Shown here one piece after another: positions 7,757 to 15,297 of a stretch of DNA of 23,688 nucleotides. The stretch spans positions 1-23,688 of the forward strand of contig CAYVCY010000016.1 of NCBI GenBank assembly GCA_964450265.1, in the 5' to 3' direction. A program made the position numbers and the translations under genes. Origin of the DNA: JAEZJZ01 sp964450265 (GTDB lineage Bacteria > Bacillota > UBA994 > UBA5500). The notes beneath the pieces were generated by a model, which ran no database searches, had not been told where the DNA came from, and saw nothing but the letters and a program-made list of their open reading frames with translations. How positions within the stretch are numbered: the stretch's first letter is position 1; every line of letters starts with the position of its first letter.

Positions 7757-7831
7757 CCCTGCTATTTGTCTCGCATTCAGGCAGGATTTCTCCCTCTGGA
7801 CGTGAAACTGATCTGTTGGGGAGGCGAAAGC

Positions 7832-10015
7832 ATGGAACAACTTCTAGGTACGCTGGAGCGGGTTACTTTCCGCAACGAGGAAAACTTCTATTCTGTGCTG
7901 CGCCTGCGCTGCCGCGAGCACAAGGACTTGGTCACCGCCGTGGGTAACTTCCCGCAATTGGCGGTAGGCGAGACGATGGACATGCAAGGTGAGTGGATGA
8001 TGCATCCGGATTATGGCCGCCAGTTTAAGGTAGCCAGTTATCAGTCGGTGGTGCCGGCCACCCTCACCGGCCTGGAGCGGTATTTGGGTTCCGGCCTGGT
8101 GAAAGGGGTGGGGCCGACCACCGCCAAACGGATTGTGGAGCAGTTCGGGATGGAATCCCTGGAGATATTGGAACGGCACCCGGAGCGGTTACAGGAGGTG
8201 TCCGGCATCGGGGCTTCCCGGGCGGAGGCCATCGGCAAGGCCTTCTCTGAACAGCAGGAGATGCGCGAGGTGATGATCTTTCTGCAGGGCTACGGGGTGA
8301 CTCCCGGCTTTGCCGCCAAGATCTGCCGGCACTATGGGCAGGACACCAAGCGCATGATCGAGGAGAATCCTTACCGATTGGCCGATGAGGTGTTCGGCAT
8401 TGGCTTTAAGACGGCGGACAAGTTGGCACAGCAGATGGGGCTGGAACCTGATTCGCCAGCACGATTGATCGCCGGGATCAAGTTCACCCTGGGGCAACTG
8501 GCTGACCAAGGCCATACTTCCTATCCTTTAGAGGAGTTCTATCAGCAGGCAGCAGAGATGTTGTCAGTGGAGCAGTCGCTGCTGGAAGCACCGTGTGAGG
8601 CGTTGCGACAGCAGAAGGAAGTGTTCTTGGTAGAAGTGGAAGGGCAGCAGACGATCTACTTGGCGCCCTTCTTTTACGCGGAACAAGGCGTGAGTAGGCG
8701 CCTGGCACAACTGGTGCGGCAACCGCTGCAGCTGGAACTGCTGCCGGCGGTGGAGCAAGAGCTAACACAGCTGGAGCAGGAGCAGCGCTTGTGCTTAGCA
8801 CCGGAGCAGCGGGAGGCACTGCTGGCCGCGTTGCAGCATGGTCTGACGGTGATTACCGGCGGACCAGGTACCGGAAAGACGACTATCGTGCGCACCTTGC
8901 TCAAGCTGTTGGCCAATCGGGACAAGTCGGTGCTGTTGGCAGCTCCCACCGGGCGTGCAGCCAAGCGGATGAGCGAGACCACCGGCGCGGAGGCCAAGAC
9001 CATCCATCGTCTGTTGGAATATTCCTTTGTGGAGGGTCAGGGCATGGCCTTCGGGCGAGACCAGGACAATCCGCTGCAGGCGGACGTGATCATCTTGGAC
9101 GAGGTCTCCATGGTGGACATTCTGCTGATGTATCACTTCTTGCGAGCCATCCCAGATGGCTGCCGCCTAGTGCTGGTGGGCGATGTGGACCAGCTGCCTT
9201 CGGTGGGGCCGGGCAACGTACTGCGGGATATCATCGACTCCGAGCAGGTGCCCACGGTACGTCTGCGGACCATCTTTCGACAGGCAGGCGAGAGCATGAT
9301 TGTGGTCAACTCCCACCGGGTGAATAATGGCGAATTTCCCTATCTGAATGTGAAGGGTAAGGATTTCTTCTATATTGCTGAGGAGGATCCGGAGAAGGTA
9401 CTGGCAGAGATTCAAAACCTCTGTCGCAGCCGTCTGCCCCAAGCTTACGGCTATCACCCCTACGAGGACATCCAGGTGTTGACGCCGATGCGGCGCACTA
9501 TCGTGGGGGTGGAAAACCTAAATCAGTGTCTGCAGCAGGTGTTGAACCCGCCTTCACCCCAGAAGACGGAACTGCAGCTCGGTTGGAACAAGTTTCGAGT
9601 GGGCGACAAGGTGATGCAAATCAAGAACAACTACCAAAAACATGTCTACAACGGCGACATCGGTCGCATCCATAGCATCGACCAGGAAGAGGGCGAGCTG
9701 CACGTGGTTTTTCCCGAGGGGAGGGGGCAGCGGCTGGTACCCTACGAGTTAACTGAAGGCGACGAGTTGACTTTGGCCTATGCGATCTCGGTGCACAAGA
9801 GCCAGGGTAGCGAATATCCGGTGGTGGTGATGCCGGTATGCACCCAGCACTACATTATGTTGCAGCGCAATTTAATCTACACCGCCCTCACCCGCGCTCG
9901 GAAGCTGGTGGTGCTGATCGGTACCAAGCGGGCGCTGGCCATGGCGGTGAAAAACAACCGGGTGGAGCAGCGGCACACGCTGCTCGGCTGGCGGCTGCAG
10001 CAGGAGCTGCGGTGA
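7832..10015 (+). CDS. recD2: RecD2-type ATP-dependent DNA helicase
   Basis: This is a superfamily 1B 5'-3' DNA helicase of the RecBC-independent RecD2 (YrrC) family, involved in DNA repair and replication fork maintenance. The 727-aa protein has an N-terminal OB-like domain and tandem helix-hairpin-helix motifs around 85-150 (GLVKGVGPTTAKRIVEQFG, EVSGIGASRAEAIGKAF). Walker A is GGPGTGKT at about 343-350, Walker B ILDEVSM with D423-E424, then GDVDQLPSVGPG. The UvrD_C_2 region carries AYAISVHKSQGSEYP near 655 and IYTALTRARKL. I chose ATG 7832 (GGGGAGGCGAAAGC upstream); the frame stays open to 7604, but that extension would run through the palindrome and DUF192. comFA follows after 23 nt. Confidence 0.95.
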   Translation: MEQLLGTLERVTFRNEENFYSVLRLRCREHKDLVTAVGNFPQLAVGETMDMQGEWMMHPDYGRQFKVASYQSVVPATLTGLERYLGSGLVKGVGPTTAKRIVEQFGMESLEILERHPERLQEVSGIGASRAEAIGKAFSEQQEMREVMIFLQGYGVTPGFAAKICRHYGQDTKRMIEENPYRLADEVFGIGFKTADKLAQQMGLEPDSPARLIAGIKFTLGQLADQGHTSYPLEEFYQQAAEMLSVEQSLLEAPCEALRQQKEVFLVEVEGQQTIYLAPFFYAEQGVSRRLAQLVRQPLQLELLPAVEQELTQLEQEQRLCLAPEQREALLAALQHGLTVITGGPGTGKTTIVRTLLKLLANRDKSVLLAAPTGRAAKRMSETTGAEAKTIHRLLEYSFVEGQGMAFGRDQDNPLQADVIILDEVSMVDILLMYHFLRAIPDGCRLVLVGDVDQLPSVGPGNVLRDIIDSEQVPTVRLRTIFRQAGESMIVVNSHRVNNGEFPYLNVKGKDFFYIAEEDPEKVLAEIQNLCRSRLPQAYGYHPYEDIQVLTPMRRTIVGVENLNQCLQQVLNPPSPQKTELQLGWNKFRVGDKVMQIKNNYQKHVYNGDIGRIHSIDQEEGELHVVFPEGRGQRLVPYELTEGDELTLAYAISVHKSQGSEYPVVVMPVCTQHYIMLQRNLIYTALTRARKLVVLIGTKRALAMAVKNNRVEQRHTLLGWRLQQELR

Positions 10016-10038
10016 GTACTTAGGAGGAGGGGAAGGTT

Positions 10039-11811
10039 ATGCGGTGCCTGCCATTTTGGGTCTATCGCCTGCAGGGCGCAGCGCGCCGGCAGCGCTACTT
10101 TATCACCTGTCATCCCGCTTTGGATGCCTGCTACTGGCAGCAGCGCGGATCGGGGCAGGTCTTGGTGTTGACCCCTTCTCTCAGCATTGCTAGGGCGGAG
10201 GAGTTGCAGCAGTTGCTGCAACGGCGTTCGCCGGCACCGGGACAGGAAGCCGCCTGGATCCAGCGGCAGTTGCGACGCTGGCGGGTACCAGATTCGCCAC
10301 CGCCTGCAGAGCCGGTACAACCGCTGGCCGATTGGGAAGGACAGGAAGCAGCCGCACACCTGCGGAAATTGTTGGACGGGCGCATTCTGCTGCTGGAAGA
10401 AGTGGAGCGGGCGGTGAAGGAGCGCCGCCTGTGGCTGAGCTATCCGTTGGTGGATCTGCTGCAGTACCTCTATCTGGAGGGTGAAGTGGATTGCCGGGCG
10501 GCGGTGGAAACGGCATCCCACCGCCGTTGCCTGCGCTGTGGCGGTAACCGCCTGCGCCGGGAGAATTGCTTGGAGTGCGGCGAGACCGATACTTGGGTCT
10601 GTGAAAGCTGTGGAGAGATGGGAACCGCCAAGAGTTGTCGTCCGTACTATGCGGCAGCAGCAACCGCGGTTGCCCAGTCGGGGACCCAACCGCAGTCAGT
10701 CAAGCTGCGCTTGCCATTTACATTGACTCCCGCCCAACAACGGGCTGCAAAGTCCCTGCAGCGCTTCGTAGGCACCGGTCAGTCGGGAGCAGGAGTCTGC
10801 CTGTTTTGGGCGGTGTGCGGCGCTGGCAAGACAGAGACCACTCTGCCGGCGCTGTCTCGGGTGTTATCGGCGGGAGGTCGCGTGCTTTGGGCCACTCCGC
10901 GCCGAGATGTGGTACAGGAACTGGCGCCCAGGTTGCAGGCGGCGCTGCCGCGGGTGCGCTTGGCCGCCTATCACGCCGGGACCTACGAGCGGTTTGTGGA
11001 CACCTCGTTGGTGATTGCCACTACCCACCAGGCCCTGCGATTCTATGCCGCCTTCGATCTGGTCATTTTGGATGAGTCAGATGCCTTTCCCTACGCAGAT
11101 AATCCGATGCTAGAATTGGCGGTGCGGCGGGCATTGCGGCCTCAGGGTAAGTTGGTCTATCTCACCGCCACCCCGAGCGAAAAGCTGTTGGCTGAGGCGA
11201 AACGGGGGCAGGTGGAGCAGGTGCTGCTGTCGGCCCGCTGGCACGGCCAGCCGCTCCCGGAGCCAGAGATACATCTGCTGCGCCTGCCGTCACCAGAACA
11301 GGACGGGTGGCGTGTGCCCCAGTTGTTGGGCAATTTGCTCAGGGATAGCGTGGAGCGCGACCTTTGCCAGACCTTGGTGTTCGTGCCCAGCGTCGCTCTG
11401 GCCGAGCGCGTGGGCAAGGCGCTGCAACAATACTTCCAACAGCAAGGGGATCAGGACTGGGTGGAATATATCCACGCTGCGGATCCAGCTCGCCTGCAAA
11501 AGCGCACCCGATTCTTTGCAGGGGAATTTCCTATTCTGGTAACTACTACTCTGATGGAGCGGGGCATCACCATCCCTCGCCTGAATATCGTTGTACTCTA
11601 CGCTAACTGGGAGCAGATCTTCAGCGAAGCGGTGCTGATTCAGATCGCCGGCAGGGCCGGGCGGGCAGCCGATTATCCCCGGGGGCGGGTGCATTTCCTG
11701 GCAGAACGCAGGAGCCGGGCGATGCAATCTGCCCGCCGAAAGATCATGGAACTGAACACGGTAGCTCAGGTTGCTGCCGCCAAGGAGACGCACAAGGCTG
11801 GAGCGAAATGA
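10039..11811 (+). CDS. comFA: ComFA-like DNA uptake helicase with zinc-finger domain
   Basis: The 590-aa superfamily 2 helicase matches ComFA, the cytoplasmic ATPase that supports import of single-stranded DNA during natural transformation. A cysteine-rich zinc module spans about residues 164-200 (C164, C167, C177, C180, C188, C191, C200). The helicase core has CGAGKTET (Walker A, 260-267), LDESDAFPY (motif II, 344-352), TATPS, TTTLMERGITIPRLN and QIAGRAGRAADYP. It is longer than the Bacillus subtilis protein (about 460 aa), with an N-terminal extension of roughly 150 residues of unknown role. TAGGAGGAGG precedes ATG 10039. comFC lies 2.7 kb downstream, beyond pxpABC. Confidence 0.92.
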   Translation: MRCLPFWVYRLQGAARRQRYFITCHPALDACYWQQRGSGQVLVLTPSLSIARAEELQQLLQRRSPAPGQEAAWIQRQLRRWRVPDSPPPAEPVQPLADWEGQEAAAHLRKLLDGRILLLEEVERAVKERRLWLSYPLVDLLQYLYLEGEVDCRAAVETASHRRCLRCGGNRLRRENCLECGETDTWVCESCGEMGTAKSCRPYYAAAATAVAQSGTQPQSVKLRLPFTLTPAQQRAAKSLQRFVGTGQSGAGVCLFWAVCGAGKTETTLPALSRVLSAGGRVLWATPRRDVVQELAPRLQAALPRVRLAAYHAGTYERFVDTSLVIATTHQALRFYAAFDLVILDESDAFPYADNPMLELAVRRALRPQGKLVYLTATPSEKLLAEAKRGQVEQVLLSARWHGQPLPEPEIHLLRLPSPEQDGWRVPQLLGNLLRDSVERDLCQTLVFVPSVALAERVGKALQQYFQQQGDQDWVEYIHAADPARLQKRTRFFAGEFPILVTTTLMERGITIPRLNIVVLYANWEQIFSEAVLIQIAGRAGRAADYPRGRVHFLAERRSRAMQSARRKIMELNTVAQVAAAKETHKAGAK

Positions 11812-11821
11812 TGGGGGAAAA

Positions 11822-11940
11822 GGTGGGACTGGGGGACTGGCGCTACTGTTCTGTTCCGTCTTGACGGAATGGAACAGCAGGGCCTGTCCCCACCGTCCCG
11901 CCCGGCGGAACGGAACAGCAGGGCGTGCCACCCCAGCCCA
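11822..11940. repeat. REP-like hairpin array between comFA and pxpA
   Basis: The inner hairpin has arms CTGTTCTGTTCCGTC (11846-11860) and GACGGAATGGAACAG (11863-11877), matching at 13 of 15 positions around a TT. Outer G/C tracts can pair imperfectly (GGGAC 11825-11829 with GTCCC 11895-11899; GGGGAC with GTCCCC). The right arm is then repeated: CGGAATGGAACAGCAGGGC (11865-11883) and CGGAACGGAACAGCAGGGC (11906-11924), 18 of 19 identical, period 41. The array occupies the whole gap before the pxpA ribosome binding site. The GGGAC/GTCCC tips resemble REP elements. Confidence 0.8.
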
Positions 11941-11959
11941 ATGAGGAGGAGCGCGAGAG

Positions 11960-12724
11960 ATGTGCAAAGTGGATCTGAACTGTGATATGGGTGAAGCCTT
12001 TGCCGGCTACCAATTGGGACCGGATGCCGAGATCATGCCCTTGATCTCCTCGGCTAATATCGCCTGTGGCTGGCATGCCGGGGATCCAGGGGTGATGCGG
12101 CGCACGGTGGAATTGGCGCTGCAGCATGGGGTAGGCATCGGTGCCCATCCCGGTTATCCAGACCTGTTGGGGTTTGGTCGCCGCAACCTAGGCCTGACAC
12201 CGCAGGAGCTGCGGGATTATGTCACCTACCAGCTGGGCGCGTTGCAGGGTTTTGTGCAAGCGCAGGGAGGCCGTCTGCAACATGTGAAAGCTCACGGGGC
12301 GATGTACAATCAGGCCGCTTCAGATCAGCGGCTGGCGCGGGCCTTCTGCGAAGCGGTCGCTGCCTTTGATCAGTCACTGGTGCTGGTCGGCTTAGCCAAC
12401 TCCCATCTGATCAGCGAGGCGAAGCGCATTGGCTTGCCTGCCGCCAGCGAGGTGTTTGCAGATCGCGGCTATCTGCCCAGCGGCAGCTTGGTGCCGCGCA
12501 GTCAGCCAGGGGCTGTGCTGCATGACAGCCAACAGGTGGTGCAGCGGGTGGTGGACATGGTCACCAAGTCGCAGGTGACGGCTAATGACGGCACAGTGAT
12601 CTCGCTTGAGGCAGACACCATTTGTGTGCACGGTGATACCCCGGAGGCCTTGCAGCATCTGCAGGAGTTGCGGGCAGGCCTTGAACAGCAGGGCATTCAG
12701 ATCGCCAACTGGAGTGATCGTTAA
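11960..12724 (+). CDS. pxpA: 5-oxoprolinase subunit A (LamB/YcsF family)
   Basis: PxpA works with PxpB and PxpC as an ATP-dependent 5-oxoprolinase, opening pyroglutamate to glutamate in the cytoplasm. The 254-aa protein shows the family signatures: VDLNCDMGEAF at the start, SSANIACGWHAGDP, GVGIGAHPGYPDLLGFGRR, VKAHGAMYNQA, EVFADRGYLPSGSLVPR and CVHGDTPEA. The length is typical. AGGAGGAG at 11943-11950 precedes ATG 11960. It is the first gene of a tight pxpA-pxpB-pxpC group that splits comFA from comFC. No separate promoter is evident, as the upstream gap is filled by the hairpin array. Confidence 0.95.
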   Translation: MCKVDLNCDMGEAFAGYQLGPDAEIMPLISSANIACGWHAGDPGVMRRTVELALQHGVGIGAHPGYPDLLGFGRRNLGLTPQELRDYVTYQLGALQGFVQAQGGRLQHVKAHGAMYNQAASDQRLARAFCEAVAAFDQSLVLVGLANSHLISEAKRIGLPAASEVFADRGYLPSGSLVPRSQPGAVLHDSQQVVQRVVDMVTKSQVTANDGTVISLEADTICVHGDTPEALQHLQELRAGLEQQGIQIANWSDR

Positions 12725-12725
12725 T

Positions 12726-13469
12726 ATGCAGAATCAAACGCGAATGATGCCGGTGGGGGAGGCGGCAGTGCTGGTAGAGTTTGGTCAGGAGATCGCGCCG
12801 GCCATCCAGGCGCAGGTGACAGCGCTTGAACAGGCAATCGTGGCCGATCTGCACCCAGCAATCCTGGAGTGGGTGCCGACCTATAGATCCCTCTTGGTCT
12901 ATTACGACCCGCTGCAGGCCGATTACCGTCAGATGGCCTCTTGGCTGGCTGATCGGGCAGGCCAGGTAAGCACGGAGCAGGCGGTGCCCCGGCGCCGAGT
13001 GACCATCCCTACCTGCTATGGCGGGGCGATGGGTCCTGATCTGGATTTGGTGGCCGAGCATTGCCAGCTGTCGCCGCCGGAGGTAGTTCAACTGCATCAG
13101 CAGCCGGATTACTTGGTCTACATGCTGGGCTTCATGCCCGGTTTTCCCTATTTGGGTGGTTTGGATCGGCGCATCGCCACACCTCGCTTGACTACGCCGC
13201 GCACCGAAGTGCCGGCTGGATCGGTAGGTATCGCTGACCGCCAGACCGGTGTCTACCCCTTTGCTAGCCCGGGAGGGTGGCAACTGATCGGGCGCACTCC
13301 CCTGCGCCTGTATTCAGCGTCAGCGGATGTCCCCATTTTGCTCAAGCCGGGGGACCTGTTGCGCTTCAGGGCCATCGATCAGGCGGAGTATGAGCAAATA
13401 GCAGCGCAGGTGACCGCCGGGGCCTACCAGCCGCCGGTGGAAGAGGGGGTCTACCATGAGCAGCGTTAG
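12726..13469 (+). CDS. pxpB: 5-oxoprolinase subunit B (KipI family)
   Basis: The 247-aa protein belongs to the KipI/PxpB (AHS1) family. Visible signatures are GEAAVLVEFG near the N-terminus, IPTCYGGAMGPDLD at about 95-108, YMLGFMPGFPYLGGLD, TPRTEVPAGSVGIAD and GVYPFASPGGWQLIGRTP. It is a subunit of 5-oxoprolinase together with PxpA and PxpC. In Bacillus subtilis the homologue KipI also inhibits the sporulation kinase KinA; whether that holds here cannot be seen. ATG 12726 follows the pxpA stop by 1 nt with GGAG upstream; the frame is open further back only inside pxpA. The 3' end overlaps pxpC by 14 nt. Confidence 0.95.
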   Translation: MQNQTRMMPVGEAAVLVEFGQEIAPAIQAQVTALEQAIVADLHPAILEWVPTYRSLLVYYDPLQADYRQMASWLADRAGQVSTEQAVPRRRVTIPTCYGGAMGPDLDLVAEHCQLSPPEVVQLHQQPDYLVYMLGFMPGFPYLGGLDRRIATPRLTTPRTEVPAGSVGIADRQTGVYPFASPGGWQLIGRTPLRLYSASADVPILLKPGDLLRFRAIDQAEYEQIAAQVTAGAYQPPVEEGVYHEQR

Positions 13470-14463
13470 GGTGGTTTTTCCTGGCTTCTTGACTACGGTG
13501 CAGGATTTTGGCCGTGTAGGCTATCAGCGCTTCGGCGTGCCGACCGCTGGTGTCTTCGACCGCTACAGTGCCGGCGTGGCCAATTGGCTGGCCGGTAACC
13601 CGGCGTCAGCAGCGGTGCTGGAGATGACTTTCTTAGGGCCAACCCTGATAGCCGACTGCCCGCTGCAGGCTGCCATCGCTGGCGGGCGGGTAACAGCTTC
13701 CCTAGACGGTCAGCCGCTGGCAGAATACCAGTCTTTCAGCTGGCAACCCGGCCAGACGCTGGTGATCGGAAGCTTACAGGCTGGTGCCCGCGCCTACTTG
13801 GCCGTCAGTCACGGCTGGCAAGTGCCACCGGTGATGGGCAGCAGTTCCACCTATCTGCGGGCCGCCATCGGAGGACATCAGGGCAGGCAGCTGCAGGCGG
13901 GAGACCGACTGACGGTGCAACCCCTGACGGTGGAACCGCCCTACCACCGCTTGCCTCGAGCATTCTGGCCGACTCTCGGCCGGTCGGCGCGGTTACGTTA
14001 TCTGCCCGGCCCCCAGGATGACCATTTCTCGGTGGCCGAGTTGGCTGCCTTTCAGCAGCATAGCTATCAGCTTGCGCCCCAATCCGACCGCATGGGCGTG
14101 CGCTTGCAGGGGCCAGCGATCAGGCCGGAGCAACCGGACATCGTTTCCGACGCCATCGCTCTTGGTTCCATCCAGATTCCGCAGGACGGCCAGCCGATCG
14201 TGATGGGCCCGGATCACCAGACCACTGGAGGCTATCCCAAGATCGGCACTGTACTGAGCAGCGACATGGATCTTCTGGCGCAGCTGCGGCCTGGTGACAG
14301 CATCAGTTGGCAGCCAGTCTCGGTTGACGAGGCGCGACGGATCTATCTACGTACCGCTGCCTATCGCCAGCAGGTGCAGCAGGTGATTTCTGGCCAGATC
14401 CGTGGCCGGGAATACCGCATTCGGCTGGCCGGTGAGGATTATTACAGCTTTGTCGAACGCTGA
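13456..14463 (+). CDS. pxpC: 5-oxoprolinase subunit C (KipA / biotin-dependent carboxylase-like family)
   Basis: The 335-aa protein belongs to the KipA/PxpC (AHS2) family. Signatures are TTVQDFGRVGYQRFGVPTAG at the start, LEMTFLGPTL, YLAVSHGW, the SDRMGVRLQGP motif, SDAIALGSIQIP and MGPDHQTTGGYPKIGTV. It is the third subunit of 5-oxoprolinase. ATG 13456 lies within the pxpB 3' end (14-nt overlap) with GGAAGAGGGGG upstream, so translation is probably coupled. The stop TGA 14461-14463 immediately precedes the ribosome binding site region of comFC. Confidence 0.95.
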   Translation: MSSVRVVFPGFLTTVQDFGRVGYQRFGVPTAGVFDRYSAGVANWLAGNPASAAVLEMTFLGPTLIADCPLQAAIAGGRVTASLDGQPLAEYQSFSWQPGQTLVIGSLQAGARAYLAVSHGWQVPPVMGSSSTYLRAAIGGHQGRQLQAGDRLTVQPLTVEPPYHRLPRAFWPTLGRSARLRYLPGPQDDHFSVAELAAFQQHSYQLAPQSDRMGVRLQGPAIRPEQPDIVSDAIALGSIQIPQDGQPIVMGPDHQTTGGYPKIGTVLSSDMDLLAQLRPGDSISWQPVSVDEARRIYLRTAAYRQQVQQVISGQIRGREYRIRLAGEDYYSFVER

Positions 14464-14494
14464 AGGGGGACAGAGCGTGGAAAGGGGTGTTTGG

Positions 14495-15244
14495 ATGCTC
14501 GATGGGCTGCGTCGTCTGGGCAACGCCTGTCTGGATCTGCTATTTCCGCCCGCCGAGCGCTGCCTGCTCTGCGGGCGCGCTTTGCGTGGCGAGCCGGACT
14601 CGATCTGTTCGTCTTGTTTGATGGAGATGAAACATCCTCCGGGGCCGATCTGCATCCGCTGCGGTCGCCCCCGAAACGGGGAACTGGAGCCCTTGCAGGT
14701 TGCCTGCCCGCTCTGCGAGGGATCGCAGTGGGCATTTACCCAGGCGCGCAGCATCGGTCCCTACGAGGGCCCTTTGCGGCTGGCAGTGCATAGATTGAAG
14801 TTTCGAGGGCAACAGCACTTCGGTCGCGTGCTGGGGAACGTGCTGTACCAGACGGCGGATCGGGCTTGGTGGCGGGAGGCAGATGCTATAGTGCCAGTGC
14901 CGCTGCACCCCCAACGACTGCAACAGCGCGGCTTCAATCAGGCAGAGATAGTTGCGCAGCAGTTGGCGCTGAAAATTGGGCGCCCGGTGCGCAAACTGCT
15001 GATGCGCACCCTGGACACCACCCCGCAGATTGGCCTCAGTCGCCGTCAGCGGCAGCATAATGTGCGTGGGGCATTCCAGCTGGTGGCCGGCCAGGCAGAG
15101 CGGTGGCGCTTGCCCGGCCGTCTGTTGTTGGTGGACGATGTGCTGACCACCGGCAGTACCGCCGATGTCTGTGCGGAAGTGCTGCTCATGGCCGGGGCTG
15201 CCGAGGTGCGGGTAGCCACGCTGGCGATCACAAACTTGGATTAG
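14495..15244 (+). CDS. comFC: ComFC/GntX-type phosphoribosyltransferase-like competence protein
   Basis: The 249-aa protein has the ComFC layout. An N-terminal double zinc ribbon follows LLFPPAERCLLCGR, with cysteine pairs continuing through ICSSCLMEM, ICIRCGRP and CPLCEGSQ. A phosphoribosyltransferase-type domain carries VPVPLHPQRLQQRGFNQAE and the PRPP-loop motif LLLVDDVLTTGSTADVC. ComFC binds DNA and partners ComFA in transformation. ATG 14495 has AAAGGGG 7 nt upstream; GTG 14477, with AAGGGGGA 6 nt upstream, is an equally plausible start that adds six residues. A strong terminator follows the stop. Confidence 0.92.
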   Translation: MLDGLRRLGNACLDLLFPPAERCLLCGRALRGEPDSICSSCLMEMKHPPGPICIRCGRPRNGELEPLQVACPLCEGSQWAFTQARSIGPYEGPLRLAVHRLKFRGQQHFGRVLGNVLYQTADRAWWREADAIVPVPLHPQRLQQRGFNQAEIVAQQLALKIGRPVRKLLMRTLDTTPQIGLSRRQRQHNVRGAFQLVAGQAERWRLPGRLLLVDDVLTTGSTADVCAEVLLMAGAAEVRVATLAITNLD

Positions 15245-15250
15245 AAAGAT

Positions 15251-15288
15251 GCAGCGCCACCCTCTTCGGATGGCGCTGCTTGCTTCTT
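15251..15288 (+). terminator. Intrinsic terminator after comFC, possibly bidirectional
   Basis: The arms GCAGCGCCACCC (15251-15262) and GGATGGCGCTGC (15268-15279) pair at 11 of 12 positions around the loop TCTTC. The T-rich TTGCTTCTT follows. The hairpin lies between the convergent comFC and S9 hydrolase genes; read on the minus strand it is followed by ATCTTTC, so it may serve both. Confidence 0.85.
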
Positions 15289-15297
15289 GGGCCGTGT

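Noticed and set aside
7604..7831. Open frame extending recD2 upstream through the palindrome into DUF192.
   Set aside because: The extra 76 residues are low in family-like features and run through an intergenic palindrome; ATG 7832 gives a normal RecD2 N-terminus with a GGGGAGG site.
11822..11940. Possible CRISPR-like repeat array.
   Set aside because: Only about two copies with no unique spacers of regular length, and no cas genes; hairpin arms explain the repetition.
12606..12725. Upstream extension of pxpB into pxpA.
   Set aside because: The extension overlaps coding sequence of pxpA in another frame and is not KipI-like; ATG 12726 fits the family.
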